14,058 nt of DNA from JBHEKP01 sp041859375 (lineage in GTDB: Bacteria > Hydrogenedentota > Hydrogenedentia > Hydrogenedentales > CAITNO01). Shown here piece by piece: positions 6,280 to 12,415 of the stretch (the first letter of the stretch is position 1; every line of letters starts with the position of its first letter). The stretch is taken from contig JBHEKP010000187.1 in the NCBI GenBank assembly GCA_041859375.1, positions 1-14,058 on the forward strand, read 5' to 3'. Both the position numbers and the translations under genes were made by a program. The notes beneath the pieces were generated by a model. That model was given only the letters and a program-made list of their open reading frames with translations, ran no database searches and was not told the origin of the DNA.

Positions 6280-7290
6280 ATGCAGTATTATCTGGGCCTC
6301 GACGCGGGCGGCACCAAGACCTTTGTGCTCATCGGCGACGCGGAAGGGCGCATTCTCGGTTTTGGGAGGGCGGGCACGGGCAATTACGAGGGATTTGGCA
6401 TTGACGCGGCCTACCGCGAAATAGAGAAGGCGGTGAACGGCGCGCTCCAAAGCGCGGGCCTGACCCTGGACCAAATCAGCGGCATCGGGATGGGCATCGC
6501 GGGTGCCGACCTTCCCGAGGATTATGTCATGCTGGAAAAGGAGATCTTCACGCCCATGTTCGGGGACATTCCCCGGATGTTCCGCAATGACAGCATGGGC
6601 GGCCTGCGCGGCGGCACGAAGGACCCCTTCGGCATTGTCATCGCCTGCGGCACCGGCTGCGTGTGCGCGGGCATTAACCGCGCCGGCAGGGACACCCGCG
6701 TGGGGGGCATCAGCGAGGACTTCGGCGACATGATCAGCGGTTCCAGCATCGGCATCGAGGGGTTGCGGACCGTGTTCCGCCAGCGCGACGGCATCATGCC
6801 CGAGTCGCCGCTGACCCGCCTCTTTGTTGAGCGCGCAGGTCTCAAGTCCGTGGATGAGCTGTTCTACAAGATGTACAAACGCGAGATTTGGTACGACGAC
6901 CTCCAGCCCATGGCAAAACTGGTCTTCGATGCCGCCTACGAGGGCGACTCCGCCGCCTGCGACCTGCTGGAGTGGGGCGGGCGCTACCTCGGGGACATGG
7001 TCAACGCCGTGGCGCGACTCCTTGACATGCGCCGCGACACCTTTGACGTGGTCATGACCGGCAGCGTGTTCAAGGGCGTTTCGCCGGTTCTCATGGACGC
7101 CATGACCACCCGCATCCACCGGGAATGCCCCAATGCCCGCTGTGTCCGCGCCCTTTTTGAACCGGTCGTGGGCACACTCCTGCTTGGCGTTGAACTGCAC
7201 CACGGAATGGATGAGGGAAAATACGCCGTTCTTACCGAAGAATTGGACAAGGCGGCGCAACGTTTCGGGGTGTGCTTCCGGCCGGAGTAG
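6280..7290 (+). CDS. BadF/BadG/BcrA/BcrD-family ATPase, N-acetylglucosamine kinase-like
   Basis: This 336-residue protein has the ASKHA (actin/hexokinase) fold in the BadF/BcrA ATPase family, which includes NagK-type N-acetylglucosamine kinases. The phosphate-1 loop is LGLDAGGTKT (5-14). Asn103-Asp104 in RNDSMGG is at the place of the catalytic Asp of sugar kinases. IACGTGCVCAG (121-131) is the phosphate-2 motif. GDMISGSSIGIEGLR (149-163) followed by RQRDG matches the GD-S-x-IG-x-x-LR region of NagK-like kinases. VVMTGSVFKG (257-266) is the adenosine motif. Single-domain length, and no iron-sulfur cysteine pattern of the 2-hydroxyacyl-CoA dehydratase activators, favour a cytoplasmic sugar kinase, probably acting on an amino sugar. 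The ATG follows GGGAAGG at 9 nt. A DUF1573 gene begins 6 nt after the stop, suggesting shared transcription. Substrate specificity is inferred, not shown. Confidence 0.85.
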   Translation: MQYYLGLDAGGTKTFVLIGDAEGRILGFGRAGTGNYEGFGIDAAYREIEKAVNGALQSAGLTLDQISGIGMGIAGADLPEDYVMLEKEIFTPMFGDIPRMFRNDSMGGLRGGTKDPFGIVIACGTGCVCAGINRAGRDTRVGGISEDFGDMISGSSIGIEGLRTVFRQRDGIMPESPLTRLFVERAGLKSVDELFYKMYKREIWYDDLQPMAKLVFDAAYEGDSAACDLLEWGGRYLGDMVNAVARLLDMRRDTFDVVMTGSVFKGVSPVLMDAMTTRIHRECPNARCVRALFEPVVGTLLLGVELHHGMDEGKYAVLTEELDKAAQRFGVCFRPE

Positions 7291-7296
7291 GACGCC

Positions 7297-8451
7297 ATGA
7301 GAATACGCGCAGGACAAATAACCCTTCTCGTCATGGCGCTGCTCGCCGCGGCGGTTGTGCTGATGGTGGTTTACGGCGGCACCGGAGAAACCATCCCGGG
7401 CGGGGGGGGGGATGCCGAGGGGGCTCTTCCGCCCTGGCAATCCTCGGCAAAGGAAGTGCCTGTAATATCGGTGGTCGGGGGTGAAAAGGTGGACATGGGC
7501 TTAATCCCAAACGACCGGCCCTCAACCAAGACCCTCACTATCACCAACAAGGGTCTCCAGCCCCTCAAAATCAACGATGTGCAGACGAACTGCGCCTGCA
7601 CCATCGGGAAAATGGCCGACACCACCCCAATCGCCCCGGGCAAAAACGGCGAGCTGGTCATCACGGTCAACCCCAACAGGATTTTCGGGTTTCACTCGCT
7701 GAAAACGCTCACTATTTTCAGCAATGATCCCGATCGTCCCACCGTGCCGGTCGAAGTTGAGGCCAGGGTGGAGCCGGAGTTTGTGCTGGAACCTGAAAAC
7801 TTTGATTTTGGGGTTGTGGAAAAAGGCGTTCCCTCAGTTTCGGAAATCAGGCTCACCACCCGCCAGGAGTCCCCGCTTTTGGTGAAAAGCCTGACCCTTT
7901 ACCAGCCCGGCACCGAAGAGGGCGCGACCGCCGACCTCCCCCCGGTAAAGCTGGAAATCCTTCCTGTTCCCGTGGGGGAGTGGAAAACTGCGGACAGGGC
8001 CGAACACATTCTCCAGGCTTCCCTGCCCGCAGACATGCCTTCCGGACCCTTCAACACCCCGGTGTATGTCGCCACAGACACGCCCCGTTTCCCCCACCAC
8101 CGCTTTTTCGCCAGGGGTGAGGTGAAAGCCCCATACAAGGTGGAAACCCCCGATGGCTCGACAACCCTGACCATGACCCCAGGCGTGGAGGCATTCACGC
8201 TGAAAATACGGGGGACCGGCCCAATATCCAATCCCTCGGCAACGGCGGAAAAGGGTATTGTGACCGCAGCCTGCACCCTGGACAGCGACAACACCCTGCT
8301 CTTGGTGGAAGTGCGCGCCGCGGAACCCCTTGGGGAGGGGCGTCACATGGAAATACTCCGTGTTTCCTTTTTGTTGGGAGGAAAAGAATTTGTGGAACCC
8401 GTTCCCGTCAAGCTGTTCATCTTGAACCGAGGCGAGGAAAATCTTCCGTGA
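7297..8451 (+). CDS. DUF1573 domain protein, membrane-anchored
   Basis: This is a 384-residue exported protein. Residues 8-27 are hydrophobic with no clear cleavage site or lipobox, so a signal anchor is likely. A Gly/Pro-rich spacer (28-55) is followed by a DUF1573 (immunoglobulin-like) domain at about 62-158: DMGLIPNDRPSTKTLTITNK, then the family's hallmark Cys pair NCACTIG (Cys99, Cys101) and IFSNDPDRPTVPVEVEARV. A second beta-rich region of similar style starts near EFVLEPENFDFGVVEKG (161-177) and lacks the Cys pair. DUF1573 proteins are abundant in Bacteroidota and PVC-group bacteria; their role is poorly defined. The start is 6 nt after the kinase stop, with GGAG overlapping the end of that gene. 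Oddity: codons 36-39 contain an uninterrupted run of ten G (7402-7411), a likely slippage site that would truncate the product in either shifted frame. Confidence 0.82.
   Translation: MRIRAGQITLLVMALLAAAVVLMVVYGGTGETIPGGGGDAEGALPPWQSSAKEVPVISVVGGEKVDMGLIPNDRPSTKTLTITNKGLQPLKINDVQTNCACTIGKMADTTPIAPGKNGELVITVNPNRIFGFHSLKTLTIFSNDPDRPTVPVEVEARVEPEFVLEPENFDFGVVEKGVPSVSEIRLTTRQESPLLVKSLTLYQPGTEEGATADLPPVKLEILPVPVGEWKTADRAEHILQASLPADMPSGPFNTPVYVATDTPRFPHHRFFARGEVKAPYKVETPDGSTTLTMTPGVEAFTLKIRGTGPISNPSATAEKGIVTAACTLDSDNTLLLVEVRAAEPLGEGRHMEILRVSFLLGGKEFVEPVPVKLFILNRGEENLP
7402..7411 (+). repeat. G10 homopolymer inside the DUF1573 gene
   Basis: Ten consecutive G encode Gly36-Gly38 and the first base of Asp39. 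Loss of one G leads to TAA at 7463-7465 and gain of one G leads to TGA at 7482-7484. It is the longest mononucleotide run in the window. Confidence 0.9.
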
Positions 8452-8512
8452 ATCCAAAGGGACGGTGACGGTGTTATCCGCATGATTGTGGCCATTTCCT
8501 TGCCTTGAAAAT

Positions 8513-8530
8513 GCAGGCGACTTCGCCCGC
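8513..8530 (+). other. Small leader hairpin before the solenoid protein gene
   Basis: GCAGGCG (8513-8519) pairs with CGCCCGC (8524-8530) with one A-C mismatch and a four-base loop (ACTT). It ends 3 nt before AAGGA (8534-8538). It is a modest hairpin and could be chance. Confidence 0.35.
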
Positions 8531-8547
8531 AACAAGGATGGAAGTGT

Positions 8548-11500
8548 ATGGCTCGCTTTTTTGGATGTTTCGCTGCTGTCTTGGCGTTTTTTTGGCCTGC
8601 CATCTCCCACGGGGAAGTTACGGTTGTTTCACAACACGCCGAGGCGAGTGCATTAACAGTGGCGATAGACCTTTTTGGCCTTCGGGTCGAAGACTCCCGG
8701 CAGGAAATTGAAGACGCGCTTGTTGACGATTTTTCAGCCAATCTCTTTGCGGCGTCATCCGGGTTTGCCGCGAACAACCTGACATGTGGAGAAAGCGTGG
8801 CAAACAGCGCCGATGCCACCGTCCTTTTCGACATGTCCGCAACCCGTTCCCCCTCCGGATTGACCGTGACCGGTTCCCATCGCGTTGAAACAAACGCAAG
8901 CACCCAGGAAGGGTGTCAGTTTGGTTCAAATTTTAGCGAGGGAGAAGCGTTTCTTGAGTTCGTGGTCGCCATCACCGAAACTCCGGAATTGATGCGTTTC
9001 TCCCTCACCCGTAACATGGCTTTTTCAGCGGATTCCGCCTTTACCACAGAGGGGCAGGTTTTTTCGAGCAATCTGTTTGGCACGGCCCTGTCTCCGGGCA
9101 ATCCCTTTATTCCCACGCAGGCGGTTTTTCACAGCCGCGCCATTTGCAGCAACGGCAGCCAGTCAACCGGCGGCCCCGGAGTCTGCGCGCCAGAGGGTGA
9201 GGCCTCATTCGAGCAGCTCTTGCAGCCCGGAACCTATGTTATTCGCCTGTTGTCCAGTACCCGATCCTTTATCCGCGCGGACAACACCGCCAACTGTGAT
9301 TTCGAATTCTCCATTGGCACGCCCTCATGCGCGCAGGAATGGGCGGCCCTTTCCAATGGGGATTTTGCGGTGCCGGAAAATTGGTCGCCGCAACGCGCAC
9401 CGGCCAACGATGGGGCCGGTTGCGGCGATCTCATTTTTGATCTGCCCGGAGGCTACACGGTCACCTACGGCGGCGCAGCGGCGGCTGACAGTCTTACCGT
9501 GCGTCAGGGCGCGCCTGTGTTCTCGGGGGGCACGCTCACACTGGGCGGCAAGGACAACACCGCCCTTCATGTGCTTGGACAGGGCCTGTTCACACTGGGC
9601 GGCGGCTCTGTTGAGGCTGACACCGCCTTGATTGGCGGAACAGGGGCGCGGTTGCTGCTTGAGCCGGGCTCCGCGCTCACGGCAACCACCTCATTGGAAA
9701 CCGGCCGCGGGCAGGATGAGAGCGGAGCCATTGAGTTTGGCGGGGCGGGTGGAGAAACAAGGTTGTCCGTCGTCGGCGACGCCACACTGGGCGGCTCCGG
9801 CACCTCAATAGTCATCGGGCAAGGCCCCGCGTTTTTTGATGTCCTTGGTGATCTTTCCATGGCGGTCTTCCCCGGCAGTGAATCGGGTCTGGTCCTTGGG
9901 GAAACGACCGAAAACACGCCCGCCCCGATCACGCTGACTGTTGGGGGAAAGTTTACCGTGGGAGGGGGCGGTGATGCCGTTGCCACCCTGGATGGTGGTG
10001 TTACGGCCAACGCGGATTCAATTGGTGTCGGCGTTCTTGAACAAGGCACAGGGACGTTAAACCTGATTTCAGGGGCCTCCCTGAATGTCACCAATGAAAC
10101 CGCCGTCGGCGGAGGCGGTGTGGGCCTGCTCAATGTGTCCGGCGGAGGCGCGCTCACCTCCGAGGATGTCACCGTGGACGGCCCCTCCGGGGAAAAAACA
10201 CCAACGCTGGCGCTGTCCGGACTTGGCTCGGACAAACCCGCGCAGGCGGATGTGGGCTTCGCCCTGGTTATCGGAAACCAGAAGAACGGCGAATTGACAA
10301 TGCAGGGCAACTCCCTTGTCAACACGGAATTCCTGACGATTGGTGTCCTGGAAGACTCATTCGGCCTGGCCACACTGGCGGGCGATCCAGAGCTGGATCT
10401 CAACGGGATCAACACGGCCACCGTAAAAGCCGCACAGTTCATGCTGGTGGGACAGCAGGGCACGGGCCGCTTTGAAACCAGCGGCGTGGCAAACCATGAG
10501 TTTGGCGCACTCATCCTGGGCGCCAATGCCTCAGGCGCGGGAACCTATATCGGGAACGGCGCGTCCAACTCCGCCACCATCACGAACGACCTGGTTGTCG
10601 GACAGCAGGGCATAGGCGAGGTGGAGATTCGCGCGGGCGGCTTGTTTGCGGACGCGTGTGTCATCGGAGCCGAGCCAGGCGCTTTCGGCACCGTAAGGAT
10701 TTTTGGGGCGGGTGCAATTCGACTCAATGCCGCCCCGAATCCCGGGGAAGATGCGGGGGCAAAAGTGTCCGGAAAAATTGACAAGGCATCCGCCCTGCCC
10801 TCCATTTCCTTCCCGGGGTTCCTGGAAATTGGACGCAACGCCAACGGACTGGTCGAACTCTTTGACGCCGGCACGCGCCTCACCTGCTCAGAGGCCATTA
10901 TCGGAGGCGGCAATGACGCCGCCGGTGGCACTTTAAACATTGACACAGGCGCAAATTTTGAGTGCGATGGCAGCGTGACGCTGGGCGCAGGCCCCGGCCC
11001 CGCGCTTGTTCGTGTGGCCGACGGAGCCGCCATGGACGCGGGCATCTCGCTGATTATCGGTCCGAAAGGGCTCTTGATTGCGGGCGGTTTTTCAAAAATC
11101 ACCGCCGGTTCTGTGCTGGTCAACGGCCGACTGCGCGTGCTGGACGGACTCGCCATTGAACGGCCCCTCCCCAAGGCCAAAGAGGCGCCCAAGGCTGGTG
11201 GCGGCCCCGCTGTGATTGATGGAAACCTTGAGATGGGTCCGGGAGCGGTGCTTGAAGTGGTGGCGGGGACATCCGGTGTGCTGGGGGTGACCGGTTCCGC
11301 CACTCTGGACGGAACGCTATTGATCTCACTGCAACCCGGCATAACCCTTGCGGACGATGAGTTGCTTGAATTAATCGATTTCCAGGGCGGTGTTACAGGC
11401 AGCTTTGACACGGTCGCCTTTGAGAACGCCCCGGAAGGGTTTGAGGGAGACATCCAGTTTGAGGATGGTTCGTTGAGGCTTCGCGTAATCAGTGGCGGCA

Positions 11501-11694
11501 CCGCCCCTGCGGAGGGCGAAGGGGAGGGGGAAGGCATCATCCCGCCTCCCGCCGGTTGCCAGGGTTGTGGTGGCGGTGAAAAATCCCTGGCTTGGGCGGA
11601 TAAACTTGGTTCCGTGCTGCTCACCCTCTTCGGTTTCACAATCCTCTACGCCTCCAGCCTTCGCCAACGAACGCGGGAAATACCGTCACATTAG
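8548..11694 (+). CDS. Large exported beta-solenoid protein with T5SS/PEP-CTERM-type repeats and a C-terminal sorting tail
   Basis: This 1048-residue protein has a signal peptide (1-22, ending ISHG). Residues 23-270 form a Cys-containing beta-rich domain ending in LLQPGTYVIRLLSS, a pattern common in PEP-CTERM-type surface proteins. From ENWSPQRAP (about 277) to about 900 there are degenerate repeats of the form VGxxGxGxLxIxxG (for example VGVLEQGTGTLNL, VGQQGTGRFE, VGQQGIGEVEI, IGRNANGLVEL), as in the T5SS/PEP-CTERM-associated repeat family; these build a right-handed beta-helix. Residues 900-984 are a closing beta domain. The tail has AEGEGEGEGEG, PPPAGCQGCGGGEK (Cys1004, Cys1007), a membrane segment (1020-1038) and RQRTR at 1039-1043. 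There is no autotransporter beta-barrel. AAGGA (8534-8538) lies 9 nt before the ATG. I expect a cell-surface stalk, adhesin or matrix protein. The architecture is clear; the function is unknown. Confidence 0.85.
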   Translation: MARFFGCFAAVLAFFWPAISHGEVTVVSQHAEASALTVAIDLFGLRVEDSRQEIEDALVDDFSANLFAASSGFAANNLTCGESVANSADATVLFDMSATRSPSGLTVTGSHRVETNASTQEGCQFGSNFSEGEAFLEFVVAITETPELMRFSLTRNMAFSADSAFTTEGQVFSSNLFGTALSPGNPFIPTQAVFHSRAICSNGSQSTGGPGVCAPEGEASFEQLLQPGTYVIRLLSSTRSFIRADNTANCDFEFSIGTPSCAQEWAALSNGDFAVPENWSPQRAPANDGAGCGDLIFDLPGGYTVTYGGAAAADSLTVRQGAPVFSGGTLTLGGKDNTALHVLGQGLFTLGGGSVEADTALIGGTGARLLLEPGSALTATTSLETGRGQDESGAIEFGGAGGETRLSVVGDATLGGSGTSIVIGQGPAFFDVLGDLSMAVFPGSESGLVLGETTENTPAPITLTVGGKFTVGGGGDAVATLDGGVTANADSIGVGVLEQGTGTLNLISGASLNVTNETAVGGGGVGLLNVSGGGALTSEDVTVDGPSGEKTPTLALSGLGSDKPAQADVGFALVIGNQKNGELTMQGNSLVNTEFLTIGVLEDSFGLATLAGDPELDLNGINTATVKAAQFMLVGQQGTGRFETSGVANHEFGALILGANASGAGTYIGNGASNSATITNDLVVGQQGIGEVEIRAGGLFADACVIGAEPGAFGTVRIFGAGAIRLNAAPNPGEDAGAKVSGKIDKASALPSISFPGFLEIGRNANGLVELFDAGTRLTCSEAIIGGGNDAAGGTLNIDTGANFECDGSVTLGAGPGPALVRVADGAAMDAGISLIIGPKGLLIAGGFSKITAGSVLVNGRLRVLDGLAIERPLPKAKEAPKAGGGPAVIDGNLEMGPGAVLEVVAGTSGVLGVTGSATLDGTLLISLQPGITLADDELLELIDFQGGVTGSFDTVAFENAPEGFEGDIQFEDGSLRLRVISGGTAPAEGEGEGEGIIPPPAGCQGCGGGEKSLAWADKLGSVLLTLFGFTILYASSLRQRTREIPSH

Positions 11695-12037
11695 CATTGC
11701 GCAGGCGACGCCAGCCCCTTGAAAACGGGCTCTGGAACAATTCCTTTGCGATTCGCCGCCGGTTGTGACAAACTATCACTCCGGAAAAGGTGAAGACTGC
11801 CTATTCTTTCCGGGAACCAGACAAGGTTTTACCCGGTCAATTTCGTTGGTTGATGAATGACGAGGGGGGGCTGAGACAATCGCCCCTTCATAAGATGAAC
11901 CACCGATCGGCAGAAATCCCACGAACCAATTGAACCTGATGGCATGGGCCAAGGTGGCTGCATCAGCAGTTTGTGTTCATCCATTTTCCGCAGGACTTGA
12001 CGATATCGCATGGATTTAAACCAGTGGAGGCGCGCAA
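11695..12037. other. 343-base non-coding stretch with several inverted repeats
   Basis: No convincing gene is present. Three kinds of structure are visible. CCGGAAA (11781-11787) can pair with TTTCCGG (11807-11813). A G-rich element around 11855-11890 can form nested pairing (ATGAA with TTCAT, GGGG with CCCC) around CTGAGA. CTGATG and CATCAG (around 11935-11966) enclose a further GCC/GGC stem. A minus-strand frame of 60 codons (11829-12011) has no ribosome site and no recognisable family. The segment ends with GGAGG (12026-12030), the ribosome site of the next gene. It may hold the promoter and a structured leader for the 12038 gene; no good -10/-35 pair was found. Confidence 0.5.
11711..11735 (+). 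terminator. Weak candidate terminator after the solenoid protein gene
   Basis: CCAGCCC (11711-11717) pairs with GGG (11727-11729) and, after a two-base bulge, CTGG (11732-11735), around a nine-base loop. It starts 17 nt after the stop codon. No real T-run follows, only TTCCTTT, so it may be a rho-dependent end or a 3'-end stabilising stem instead. Confidence 0.3.
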
Positions 12038-12415
12038 ATGGGTCTTTTCTTTAAAAAAGTGCCGCCCCCGGACGCCACAAGGGACCAGTCCTTTCCCCTC
12101 ACCTCCCGGAAGGCCTGGTGCCAGGTGTGCCGGAAGGAGCAACAGTTCACCAAAGTGTGGCGGCGGGGCGCGCAGATGCGCGGGTGCCCCTGCTGTGGAA
12201 TGACCTTTGAAAATCCGGCGGCCCTGTACAAACTGGTACAGCCCGCCTGCCCAAAATGCAAAGAGCCCCTGGAGCAGCCCGGTTTTGACTACGGCATGTG
12301 CGACGGGTGCGGTTCAAAATATGAGCTGGTTGAGGGGGCCAAACCCGGCCTGATTCCCAATCTCCAGCAGCGTGAGGAAATGGAAAAACACGGCAAATCG
12401 AGGAGTGTGCTATGA
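12038..12415 (+). CDS. Zinc-ribbon-like protein with four CxxC motifs, function unknown
   Basis: This 125-residue protein starts at an ATG 7 nt after GGAGG (12026-12030). It has no signal peptide, so it should be cytoplasmic. Four Cys pairs are evenly placed: CQVC (28-31), CPCC (50-53), CPKC (71-74) and CDGC (88-91), enough for two zinc ribbons. The first pair lies in a basic stretch (KAWCQVCRKEQQFTKVWRRG) and the last in a rubredoxin-like CDGCGSKYEL. The C-terminus is charged and probably helical. Its stop overlaps the start of the pyrophosphorylase gene (ATGA at 12412-12415), so the two are translationally coupled and may work in one process. No known named family is recognised. A role in nucleic-acid binding or as a regulator or partner of the downstream enzyme is possible but unproven. 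Confidence 0.8.
   Translation: MGLFFKKVPPPDATRDQSFPLTSRKAWCQVCRKEQQFTKVWRRGAQMRGCPCCGMTFENPAALYKLVQPACPKCKEPLEQPGFDYGMCDGCGSKYELVEGAKPGLIPNLQQREEMEKHGKSRSVL

Noticed and set aside
6274..7440. Minus-strand 388-codon frame opposite the sugar kinase
   Set aside because: His/Ala/Gly-rich composition typical of an antisense frame in GC-rich DNA; the kinase motifs lie on the plus strand.
9567..11639. Two long minus-strand frames (319 and 364 codons) opposite the solenoid gene
   Set aside because: Both are Pro/Ser/Thr-rich mirrors of the Gly-rich repeats, with no start signal or known domain.
11860..11960. Resemblance to a TPP riboswitch (CTGAGA at 11870-11875, TTGAACCTGAT at 11929-11939)
   Set aside because: The two motifs are 53 nt apart instead of about 10, the conserved P4/P5 part with GCGnAGGGA is missing, and no thiamine gene follows. 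An Rfam scan would settle it.
11829..12011. Minus-strand 60-codon frame as a small gene or transposase remnant
   Set aside because: It has no ribosome site, no recognisable motif, and overlaps inverted repeats; not enough to call a gene.
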